Assembly: GCF_002939185.1 (NCBI RefSeq)
Contig: NZ_POVL01000015.1
Location: 1-64,000, forward strand
Source: Enterobacter sichuanensis
GTDB lineage: Bacteria; Pseudomonadota; Gammaproteobacteria; Enterobacterales; Enterobacteriaceae
Direction: 5' to 3'
Length of the DNA stretch: 64,000 nucleotides
Position numbers and translations under genes: made by a program. Shown piece after piece: positions 36,393 through 43,961 of the stretch (positions within the stretch are counted from its first letter, which is position 1; every line of letters starts with the position of its first letter). The notes under the pieces are model-generated. The model worked only from the letters and a program-made list of their open reading frames with translations. It was not told the origin of the DNA and did not search any database.

Positions 36393-38638
36393 CCATTCAC
36401 ACCTTGTTTCTGTTGCTTCTCTTCGACTGAATGCATTGCTTGTTTTTTCTTCAGTACATTCTCATTCAGGCTGGCCATCACCTGATCTTTTGGTCCGTCT
36501 TTAACGACATGCCCGTCTTCCATGACGATCAGACGCTCCACCAGGCTCAGCACCGACATGCGGTGGGTCACAATGACCAGCGTTTGTCCCTGCGTCGCCT
36601 CTTTTAACCGGCGAAGGAACAGGGTTTCCGTCATCGCATCCATGGAGCTGGTAGGTTCATCCATCAGCAAAATCTTTGGCCGCAGCAACAGGCAACGGGC
36701 GAGGGCGACAAGCTGTTTTTGGCCACCGGAAAGGCAATTGCCCATTTCGCCGATAGGCATGTCAAAACCCAACGGATGTCGGGCCGCCACGTGATCAAGC
36801 CCGGTCAGACGCACCACCCGCAGAAATTCTTCCGTGCTCACGCCCGGGTTACCTATGACGATGTTATGGCGCAGGGTGCCGTAAAACAGACGGCAGTCCT
36901 GCCCGACGTAGCCCACCGCGGCGCGCCAGTCCGCGGGATCTACCTGGGTTGCATCCACACCATCAATGAAAAGCTGTCCGCTGCTCTGCTGGTACAGGCG
37001 AGCCATGACGCGCAGCAGGGTAGACTTACCGCTGCCGATTTTGCCCAGAATGGCCACCTGCTCCCCGGCTTCGATGTTGATATTGATGTTGTCCAGAATG
37101 CGTGGCGCCACCATCATTCCCGGTACCGGGTAGGTGAACCCCACCTTTTTCAGACGCAGGCTGCCGGTGAAATTGGGGGTCGGCAGATAATTGATGAGCG
37201 CGTCGCGCTCGGTCGGCGTTTCCATCAGCTGGTTCAGGGATTTCAGCGCGGTTTTGGCGTGCTGATAACGCAACGCCAGCCCGACCACAGAAGCCAGGGG
37301 CGCAAGAGAACGGCTGGACAAGATCACCACCCCAATCATGGCCCCCATCGTCAGTTCCCCGGCGTGGATTAAATAGACGCCAAGCACCACGATGCAGACG
37401 GTGGTAATTTGCTGCACAAACGAGACAAAGTTGGTGGTTAGCATTGAGAGATAGCGGGTTTTCATGGAGGACGCTGCCGCCAGTGCGCTGAAGTCATCCC
37501 AGCGCTTTTGCATGACCCCTTCACCCTGGGCGGCTTTTAACGCCTCAAGCCCTTCGATGCTCTCAATAAGCAGACCCTGCTTAAGCGAAATTTCCCGGAC
37601 GTTTTCTTCCATATAGCGACCCAGCGGCCACTGGATAATGACGCTGACAATCAAAATGAGCGGCATCGCGACCAGCGGTACAACGGCCAGTGGGCCGCCA
37701 ATCATGTAGATGATGAACATGAACAGCAGACAGAACGGCAGATCAGACAGCGTGGCGAGGGTCGCAGAGGTAATAAAGTCGCGCACGGCCTCAAAGTCGC
37801 GCAACTGGTTTGCGAAGGTTCCCGAGGATTGCGGCTTGTACTCCATGCGCATCGACATCACCTGGCGAAACAGCTTTGCTCCGAGGATCAGATCGGCTTT
37901 TTTACCGGCGATGTCGATCAAATATGCGCGGATCTGCCGGCTGGCAAATTCAAAGATAATCGCAATGACCACGCCAATGGCCAGCGACCAGAGGGTGACG
38001 TATGCCTGGGTGGGGATCACGCGGTCATACACGTTCATGGTGAAGAAGGTGCCGGCAAGCGTAAGAATATTTGCCAGCAATGCCGCCAGCGCCGCGCTGT
38101 AGAAATAATGCCGGTAGCGCCACAGCGTCGAATAGAGCCAGTGACCTTCATCCTGGGCTTTCGGTAACAGCTGGTCTTCGGCGCGTGCATCAAGCGTAGG
38201 TTTTGGCGTCGTGACAAGGGCGTAACCGCCATAACCCGCGTGGAGTTCCGCCTCATCAAGCACCAGCGTCCCTTCGTTTTCAGGCACGACTATCTGGTAA
38301 GTGTATTGCCCGCGCTTTCCATTGCGCGCGGTAAGCATGCAGTATGTCCCGTCCTTGCGGGCAATAAGCAAAGGGAACAGCCAGGAGGAAAGGGAATTTA
38401 GATCGCGCTTTACCCACCCTGCGGATATGCCCATCTGCTCAAGCATACGCAGCGCCATTTCAGGCTCGAGCTTGTCGCTTTTTGGCAGGCCAGCGTACAG
38501 CACCTCTTTGCTGGCATACTTAGCATGATGTCTACAAAGCCATTCAACACCCCACAGAAGAGAATCTTTTTCAGGGGCGTCAATATCATTAAGAGCGTGC
38601 TCTGAATTAATTTTTACCGTGGAGAAATGTGTGTTCAT
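36389..38638 (-). CDS. Type I secretion ABC exporter with C39-like N-terminal domain (LapB/BapB type)
   Basis: About 749 residues. The N-terminal 130 residues look like a peptidase C39 domain but lack the catalytic Cys motif (SLLWGVEWLCRHHAKYAS in place of D-C-x-x-A-C), so it is the C39-like docking domain of RTX/adhesin exporters. A six-helix membrane domain follows (about 165-435), then an ATPase with Walker A GKIGSGKSTLLR, signature LSGGQKQLVALARC and Walker B ILLMDEPTSSMD. The ATG at 38638 is preferred over an in-frame GTG at 38671. The probable substrate is the giant adhesin whose end lies at 6.6 kb. Confidence 0.92.
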   Translation of the reverse strand: MNTHFSTVKINSEHALNDIDAPEKDSLLWGVEWLCRHHAKYASKEVLYAGLPKSDKLEPEMALRMLEQMGISAGWVKRDLNSLSSWLFPLLIARKDGTYCMLTARNGKRGQYTYQIVVPENEGTLVLDEAELHAGYGGYALVTTPKPTLDARAEDQLLPKAQDEGHWLYSTLWRYRHYFYSAALAALLANILTLAGTFFTMNVYDRVIPTQAYVTLWSLAIGVVIAIIFEFASRQIRAYLIDIAGKKADLILGAKLFRQVMSMRMEYKPQSSGTFANQLRDFEAVRDFITSATLATLSDLPFCLLFMFIIYMIGGPLAVVPLVAMPLILIVSVIIQWPLGRYMEENVREISLKQGLLIESIEGLEALKAAQGEGVMQKRWDDFSALAAASSMKTRYLSMLTTNFVSFVQQITTVCIVVLGVYLIHAGELTMGAMIGVVILSSRSLAPLASVVGLALRYQHAKTALKSLNQLMETPTERDALINYLPTPNFTGSLRLKKVGFTYPVPGMMVAPRILDNININIEAGEQVAILGKIGSGKSTLLRVMARLYQQSSGQLFIDGVDATQVDPADWRAAVGYVGQDCRLFYGTLRHNIVIGNPGVSTEEFLRVVRLTGLDHVAARHPLGFDMPIGEMGNCLSGGQKQLVALARCLLLRPKILLMDEPTSSMDAMTETLFLRRLKEATQGQTLVIVTHRMSVLSLVERLIVMEDGHVVKDGPKDQVMASLNENVLKKKQAMHSVEEKQQKQGVNG

Positions 38639-38900
38639 TTTAGAATTCAGACCTGTAGTTGCGTTCCTCACTTAGATTTAAAAAGTAAAGAATAGTGTAT
38701 TTAAAAAAGACCGGGGGCATCCGTAAATACAGCGGGTGACGCGGATGGATTATGCTGAAAATACAAGCTCTGGTAATAGCTTAGTGTAGGGGGTTACCCC
38801 TCTGATACACAATAAAGAAAAGTAACTATCCCTTTAAGAATACTCTACGTACAATTTGTTATGCTGCTGTTTCACCATTCTTTTTTATACGCGTGATGGG
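38639..38900 (-). promoter_or_regulatory. Promoter region of the T1SS operon with RcsAB-like box
   Basis: An AT-rich region upstream of the exporter operon. TAAGAATACTCTAC at 38835-38848 matches the RcsAB consensus at 10 of 14 positions and shares the core AGAATACTC with the box upstream of wza. An AGGGG-GTT-ACCCCT type dyad lies near 38787-38801. No gene was seen. Confidence 0.4.
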
Positions 38901-39536
38901 TTAACTGGCGAGCCGTGAAATGGGGACGCCCAGCTTTGTTTCTATCCTTATTTTCATCGCGTAAATGTTTTTGACATTCGTGGCATTTTTCATGGCGATC
39001 TTTTTAGGTAATTGCCCTTTATACAATTCAGCAAATAATGCATATTCATTCGCACTCAGTTTGGCTCGTTTTTCTGACGGACGTATAATTTTACCCATAA
39101 ATGACTGGCTGACCTTCATTTTAATGTCTTCGGACATATCATCATGAAAAATGACCGTGCTGATGATCGTATCTGTCGTGTCGTTGTAGAACCAGTAGTG
39201 CGCAATAGCCGCCATTTTTTTATCAGCGATCAGAATTAAACGCGTGTTTTTGAACTGAGCTAACCAATTGTTTGATAAGAAGTAATTGATGTTTTTGTAA
39301 TTGAAGTCTATCACGACAATGGGTTGCGAAATTATTTTTGTATTAATTTCAGTGAAATACTGTAAAACTCCTTCTATCAGAAATGCGTTATTTTCAGGCC
39401 AGATATAAAATTCTGTTCCGCAGCATTCATCATGCTTTGCGGTACGAATGGAAGCATAGGCGCATTTATGAATACACCCATAACAGCGCATAGTGTTGTT
39501 GTCGTGATTAATAGGTTTAATAGTAATTATATCCAT
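38901..39536 (-). CDS. LuxR-like regulator with N-terminal four-cysteine motif, copy 1
   Basis: The 211 residues have near the N-terminus a motif C-x2-C-x3-C-x12-C (Cys18, 21, 25, 38; MRCYGCIHKCAY, then KHDECCG). A central alpha/beta region (PIVVIDFNYKNINYFLSNNW, RLILIADKKMAAIAHYWFY) looks like a degenerate receiver-type fold without a clear phosphorylation Asp. The C-terminus is a LuxR-type helix-turn-helix (LSANEYALFAELYKGQLPKK then KNIYAMKIRIETKLGVPISR). It is followed by the T1SS operon in the same direction. The cysteines could hold zinc or an Fe-S cluster; that is inference. No strong ribosome-binding site is seen. Confidence 0.78.
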   Translation of the reverse strand: MDIITIKPINHDNNTMRCYGCIHKCAYASIRTAKHDECCGTEFYIWPENNAFLIEGVLQYFTEINTKIISQPIVVIDFNYKNINYFLSNNWLAQFKNTRLILIADKKMAAIAHYWFYNDTTDTIISTVIFHDDMSEDIKMKVSQSFMGKIIRPSEKRAKLSANEYALFAELYKGQLPKKIAMKNATNVKNIYAMKIRIETKLGVPISRLAS

Positions 39537-39639
39537 GTGATAAAACGCTACGCGTCCATATAATATATGTAAATATTAAGTAATATATCAATAATCAGAT
39601 TATTCTTGCATTACGGAAAAATACGCGTCACAGTAAGAT

Positions 39640-39676
39640 TACGCTCTGTTCGTCCAGGAATTATCGACAGAGCGTA
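39640..39676. repeat. Perfect 10-bp inverted repeat between the paired regulators
   Basis: Arms TACGCTCTGT (39640-39649) and ACAGAGCGTA (39667-39676) are separated by 17 nt, just past the 3' end of the second regulator gene and upstream of the first. No T run follows on either side, so it could be an operator or an RNA hairpin. Confidence 0.6.
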
Positions 39677-39691
39677 TTCACGGTGTTTACG

Positions 39692-40354
39692 CTAGCTTGC
39701 AAGACGCGTGATAGACACGCCCAGTTTGCGTTCAATCCTGTTCTTCATGGCATAGGTGTTTTTAACACTGGTGCCGTTCCTGTAGGCGATTTTCTTTGGT
39801 GACCAGCCATTAAAGAGGAATGAAAACAGGTTGTATTCATTCTGACTCAGTTTGGGTCTGTTGCCTGTCGGCTTAATCGTTTTCGCCAGGAATGTTTTTT
39901 TCAGTTTCGCCGCGACTTCTTCTGCGGTATCGTCATAAAAGATAACGGAACTGATGGTGGTTTCTAACGTGTCGTTATAGAACCAGTAATGCGCAATTGC
40001 CGTCATCTTTTTATCGGTGACCAGAATTAGTCTCATGTTTTTGAACTGATCTAACCAGTTATCGGATAAAAAATAATTAATGTTTTTGTGGCTGAAGTCG
40101 ATGATCACCACCGGCTGCGAAACGTATTTGTCACTTATCTCACCAAAATGGTGGCGGATACCCTCAACTAAAAAAGTATTATTATCAGGCCAGATAGCAT
40201 ATTCCAGTCCGTTACAGTCATGGCTTTGGCCACGTTCCAGGGTATTAAAGCGGCATTTCTTTTCACAGCCATAACAATGCATGGCTGGAGTATGACAAAC
40301 CGGTTGTCCGTCAGTATGAGATAAATAAATTGGGTTGTTAGTGGCACTGTACAT
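39692..40354 (-). CDS. LuxR-like regulator with N-terminal four-cysteine motif, copy 2
   Basis: About 220 residues, a clear paralogue of the preceding regulator. It keeps the same C-x2-C-x3-C-x12-C spacing (Cys27, 30, 34, 47; MHCYGCEKKCRF then SHDCNG), the same core (VIIDFSHKNINYFLSDNW) and C-terminal helix-turn-helix, ending in the same RLAS. I chose the ATG at 40354 because GAGG lies 6 nt before it; an upstream TTG at 40372 is in frame. The tandem pair probably arose by duplication and may act on the surface genes in this window. Confidence 0.78.
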   Translation of the reverse strand: MYSATNNPIYLSHTDGQPVCHTPAMHCYGCEKKCRFNTLERGQSHDCNGLEYAIWPDNNTFLVEGIRHHFGEISDKYVSQPVVIIDFSHKNINYFLSDNWLDQFKNMRLILVTDKKMTAIAHYWFYNDTLETTISSVIFYDDTAEEVAAKLKKTFLAKTIKPTGNRPKLSQNEYNLFSFLFNGWSPKKIAYRNGTSVKNTYAMKNRIERKLGVSITRLAS

Positions 40355-40668
40355 ATTATACCTCACACGCAATGATGTCTTACGATAATAACATTGAAGA
40401 GGGTCTTACCGACGCCGTCGTTCTTTAGGAATAATCATATGATGCACCAGGCATTATTCTTAATTAAATAGTCTGAAGTGAGGATGTTGAGTTCTTATTA
40501 AGGTTTAAACCACTTAAAAACAACAACTTAGTGAATTTCTTAAATGAGAGTGAGATTTGTTTACTGTGTTTTAAAATGTTGTAATTGTTGTATTTTAGTT
40601 AACTTTTAATGGCCTTTTTTAATTATCAGAATAGCAGGGTGGAAATCGATAAATATGGGTGAAAAATG

Positions 40669-40690
40669 ACTTTAGTTTATTAACTAAAGT
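40669..40690. promoter_or_regulatory. Perfect 9-bp dyad, candidate operator
   Basis: ACTTTAGTT and AACTAAAGT are separated by TATT, with no T run downstream. The size and symmetry suit a winged-helix (for example MarR-type) operator. No matching regulator can be named. Confidence 0.5.
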
Positions 40691-40914
40691 AATCAAGGTT
40701 GACGCATGAAATAGCAAAAAGCGCTTGCCGGGAAAGTCATTTTCTTATTTTTATGACATGTTATTGGATAATATCCGATCGTTTCGCCGTCATTATCCTG
40801 AATGTTATTCGCCGGGTTCCCTGAGCAAATAGCCGGTAACATAATCTCAGGTTAACAAAGTTTAAACAACACTGGTGCATTAATTTAACAATTGATCGTT
40901 TTTGGTGCATTATT

Positions 40915-40949
40915 TGCACTTTTATTGTGCATGTGGCGTGCAAAATGCG
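40915..40949 (+). promoter_or_regulatory. NtrC-like palindrome next to a sigma-54-like promoter element
   Basis: TGCACTTTTATTGTGCA (40915-40931) has the TGCAC-N7-GTGCA spacing of NtrC sites. TGGCGTGCAAAATGCG (40934-40949) keeps the GG-N10-GC spacing of a -24/-12 promoter but matches the rest only in part. The two elements are closer together than usual for an NtrC enhancer. They may serve the downstream gntR/peptide-transport operon. Confidence 0.35.
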
Positions 40950-41036
40950 CTCTGGCATAACGCCCCACGCGTGTCTGATGTGCCTGAGATCTCTTTAATA
41001 ATGAGCAGGTTGCTCTTTTTATCACGTAAAGTATTT

Positions 41037-41057
41037 GAACCAATGCACAATTGGTTC
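41037..41057 (+). promoter_or_regulatory. Inverted repeat, candidate GntR autoregulatory operator
   Basis: Perfect arms GAACCAAT (41037-41044) and ATTGGTTC (41050-41057) are separated by 5 nt. A third copy of the half-site, CGAACCAAT (41144-41152), abuts the gntR ATG. Repeated half-sites around the start of a GntR-family gene are typical of autoregulation. Confidence 0.6.
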
Positions 41058-41152
41058 GTTTATTGCTTAATCATTAGCACGGTAAGTAGCACGTCATATC
41101 AATAGCTTATCGTTAATAAAAATAAAACAATGATGAAAGCGAGCGAACCAAT

Positions 41153-41872
41153 ATGGAAAAACCGTCACGGTTTCTGGCAAATTCCAGCACCGCGCTTGAG
41201 CAACTGCGTGGGCTAATCAACCAGCATGAGTCAACACCAGGCACTCCGCTGCCCACGGAACGTGAGCTGTCGGAGACGCTCGGCGTAGGACGCCGTGAAG
41301 TGCGTCGTGCGCTGGATGTGCTGGAAGAAGAGGGGCGCATCTGGCGTAAGCAGGGCAAAGGCACCTTTATCGGTCCTTCTGCCCCTGTCGAACCGCTGGC
41401 CCTTCAGGGATTGGTTCAGCAAACCAACCTTCTCGAAGTGATGGAAGCTCGCCTGCAGCTCGAACCCGGCTTAGCCCGGCTTGCGGCACTGCGTGCCACC
41501 AGGGAAAACCTCGCGCTGATGCAGCGCATGCTGGAACGCATTGATAAGGTCAGCCCGGATGACCGCGATCTTAACGAACTGTGGGACAGCGCCTTTCACC
41601 GCGCCATTGCGGAGGCCGCGGGTAACCGCCTGATGCTCGGCCTGTTTGATGCCATTGATGCCGTCAGACGTGAACCGGGCTGGCAGCACCTGCGTGAATT
41701 AGCCCGCACCCCCGAACGCGTCGACAGTTATAACGACCACCATCACAAGATCATGTCTGCGATTATCCATCGCCAGCCAAATGAGGCCGCGGCCGCCATG
41801 CGCGAACACCTGCTCAGCCTGCAAACCGCCCTGATCCATGCGATCCACCTTGAGGACGACTTCACGCTATGA
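41153..41872 (+). CDS. GntR/FadR-family transcriptional regulator of the peptide-transport operon
   Basis: The 239 residues have an N-terminal winged helix-turn-helix (GTPLPTERELSETLGVGRRE then VRRALDVLEEEGRIWRKQGK) and a C-terminal all-helical FCD domain. The FCD metal-site residues are suggested by the SAFHRAIAEAAGN and DSYNDHHHKI segments. FCD regulators sense small carboxylic acids or amino-acid derivatives. The stop codon overlaps the next start (ATGA), so it is the first gene of the operon and probably controls it through the GAACCAAT sites upstream. Confidence 0.92.
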   Translation: MEKPSRFLANSSTALEQLRGLINQHESTPGTPLPTERELSETLGVGRREVRRALDVLEEEGRIWRKQGKGTFIGPSAPVEPLALQGLVQQTNLLEVMEARLQLEPGLARLAALRATRENLALMQRMLERIDKVSPDDRDLNELWDSAFHRAIAEAAGNRLMLGLFDAIDAVRREPGWQHLRELARTPERVDSYNDHHHKIMSAIIHRQPNEAAAAMREHLLSLQTALIHAIHLEDDFTL

Positions 41873-42882
41873 CGACGATCCCATTTAACGATCCCACGCC
41901 TGTTCTGCGCGTACGCAATCTGAATGTCAGGTTCGCCGGCTCGCCGGTGAGCGTGCTGGAAGATATTTCACTGACGGTTAAAGCGGGCGAAACCCTGGCG
42001 CTGGTGGGGGAGTCAGGCTGCGGGAAAAGTATCACCTCATTAGCGCTGATGGGCCTGTTGCCCGCCAGCGCCCGGATCGTCAGCGGGGAGATGCATTTTC
42101 GCCGTCACGATCTGCGCAAGCTTTCACCGAGGGAATATGCCGACCTGCGCGGCAGCGAGCTGGCGATGATTTTCCAGGAGCCAATGACCTCGCTTAATCC
42201 GGCATTTACGCTGGGGGATCAGCTGAGCGAAGCGGTCATGCGCCATCAGAGCGTCTCGCGAACAGAGGCGATGAAGGTCGCGCTGCAGATCCTTGAGAAG
42301 GTGCAGATCCCGGCCGCAGAGATGAGGCTGAAGGCGTACCCCCACCAGCTTTCCGGTGGCATGCGCCAGCGCGTGATGATTGCGATGGCGCTGATTAACC
42401 ACCCGAAACTGCTGATTGCCGATGAACCGACCACCGCCCTCGACGTAACGATCCAGGCGCAAATTCTCGCCTTGCTGAACACCCTCAAAGAAGAGACCGG
42501 CACGGCGGTGCTGATGATCACTCACGATTTAGGCGTGGTGGCAGAGGTCGCCCAGCAGGTGGCGGTGATGTATGCCGGGCAGGTGGTGGAGCAGGGAAGC
42601 GTGGAGGCCATCTTTGCCGACCCGCAGCACCCGTACACCATCGGCCTGATGGGGTCGATTCCCTCTCTGGGCGCACGTAAGGGCCCGCTTTCCACCATTC
42701 CCGGATCGGTGCCGCTGGCGGAATTCATGCCGAAGGGCTGCCGTTTTGCCACCCGTTGTCCGTTTGCGCAGGCGCGCTGCCATGCTGAAAAACCACCGCT
42801 CACTGCGCAGGGGGGCGGCCATCAGGTCGCTTGCTTCCGCGTACCGCTTGAACACCACATTGCCCTGGGAGAGACCGCATGA
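41869..42882 (+). CDS. DppD/OppD-type peptide ABC transporter ATPase
   Basis: The 337 residues have Walker A GESGCGKS, signature LSGGMRQRVMIAMAL, and Walker B LLIADEPTTALDV. The C-terminal oligopeptide/dipeptide extension has the Cys-rich loop CRFATRCPFAQARC, which binds an Fe-S cluster in this family. The gene overlaps both neighbours by ATGA. It is one of two ATPases of a Dpp/Opp/Gsi-type importer. Confidence 0.95.
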   Translation: MTTIPFNDPTPVLRVRNLNVRFAGSPVSVLEDISLTVKAGETLALVGESGCGKSITSLALMGLLPASARIVSGEMHFRRHDLRKLSPREYADLRGSELAMIFQEPMTSLNPAFTLGDQLSEAVMRHQSVSRTEAMKVALQILEKVQIPAAEMRLKAYPHQLSGGMRQRVMIAMALINHPKLLIADEPTTALDVTIQAQILALLNTLKEETGTAVLMITHDLGVVAEVAQQVAVMYAGQVVEQGSVEAIFADPQHPYTIGLMGSIPSLGARKGPLSTIPGSVPLAEFMPKGCRFATRCPFAQARCHAEKPPLTAQGGGHQVACFRVPLEHHIALGETA

Positions 42883-43961
42883 CCACGCCGATCCTTGAAG
42901 CCTGCGATCTCAGCAAGCTGTTCCCCGGCCCTAAAAAACTCTTTACCCCGGCCCGGTTTGTGACGGCGGTCGACCGCGTGTCGCTGGCCGTGATGCCGGG
43001 CGAAACGCTGGCGATTGTCGGGGAGTCGGGGTCCGGGAAATCCACCCTCGGTCGTCTGCTGCTGCGTCTGCTGGCCGCCAGCGAAGGGCGCGTGTTTTAC
43101 CAGGGGGAGGAGATCACGCATGCCTCGGGCGCGCGCCTCAACCAGCTCCGGCGCGAGCTGCAAATTATCTTTCAGGATCCCTTTGCCTCGCTCAACCCGC
43201 GCATGACGGTGGAGCAGATCGTTGGCGAGCCGCTGTGGCTGCACCAGAACATGAAAAAAGCGGACCGCCAGTACCGCGTAGCTGAACTGCTGAAGACCGT
43301 TGGCCTGCCAGCCGCCTGGGCCGGGCGTTATCCGCACGAGTTTTCAGGCGGGCAGCGTCAGCGCATTGGCATTGCGCGCGCGCTGGCGTCGGGACCCAAA
43401 CTGCTGCTGGGTGATGAACCTGTCTCCGCGCTGGATGTATCCGTGCAGGCCCAGGTGGTGAATTTGCTGGAAAGCCTGAAGCACCAGCTGGGGCTGACGA
43501 TGGTGATCGTCGCCCACGGTCTGGCGGTTATCCGCCATATGAGCGATCGCGTGGCGGTCATGTACCTCGGGCAAATTGTCGAGCTTGCCACCGTCGATGA
43601 GATTTTTGACGCGCCGCTGCACCCTTATACCCAGGCGCTGATCGCCTCGGCGCCGCAGATGCAGCCCGGCGCGGAACGTGACGCCCCGCTGTTGCAGGGA
43701 GATTTGCCGAACCCGGCCAACCCGCCGACCGGCTGTCGCTTCCATACGCGTTGCCCTTACGTCACTGACGAATGCCGCCAGGTTGAACCCATTAACCAGC
43801 TCCTGGACGGTGGACGTCAGGTGGCCTGTCATCGCTGGCAGGAGATTAATCGCGATCGCAGTGTTATCCAGATTGCACCGCCATCCGCTGCTTTTCTGCG
43901 CCGCCGCGCGCTGTTTGAACACGCGGCCACTCACTCCTCCCTTCCTTCAAGGAACTCATGA
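42879..43961 (+). CDS. DppF/OppF-type peptide ABC transporter ATPase
   Basis: The 360 residues have Walker A GESGSGKSTLGR, signature FSGGQRQRIGIARAL, Walker B LLLGDEPVSALDV and the C-terminal Cys motif CRFHTRCPYVTDEC. The C-terminal tail is somewhat longer than in DppF. It is the second ATPase of the importer and is coupled to the substrate-binding protein gene by an ATGA overlap. Confidence 0.95.
   Translation: MTTPILEACDLSKLFPGPKKLFTPARFVTAVDRVSLAVMPGETLAIVGESGSGKSTLGRLLLRLLAASEGRVFYQGEEITHASGARLNQLRRELQIIFQDPFASLNPRMTVEQIVGEPLWLHQNMKKADRQYRVAELLKTVGLPAAWAGRYPHEFSGGQRQRIGIARALASGPKLLLGDEPVSALDVSVQAQVVNLLESLKHQLGLTMVIVAHGLAVIRHMSDRVAVMYLGQIVELATVDEIFDAPLHPYTQALIASAPQMQPGAERDAPLLQGDLPNPANPPTGCRFHTRCPYVTDECRQVEPINQLLDGGRQVACHRWQEINRDRSVIQIAPPSAAFLRRRALFEHAATHSSLPSRNS

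Larger units (their letters stand above)
40355..41152. promoter_or_regulatory. Long AT-rich intergenic region between regulators and peptide-transport operon
   Basis: About 800 bp without a supported gene. It holds an RcsAB-like box 72 bp upstream of the second regulator (TAGGAATAATCATA, 40426-40439, 11 of 14 to consensus), a perfect 9-bp dyad (40669-40690), two TGGTGCATTA direct repeats 30 bp apart (about 40873 and 40903), an NtrC-like palindrome with a sigma-54-like element (40915-40949), a short hairpin with a T run (GAGCA-GGT-TGCTC, 41003-41020), and a dyad with GAACCAAT arms (41037-41057). It marks the boundary between the surface island and the peptide-transport operon. Confidence 0.5.

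Noticed and set aside
40902-41105. 67-codon frame in the gntR upstream region
   Set aside because: No ribosome-binding site; overlaps the candidate operator and promoter elements.
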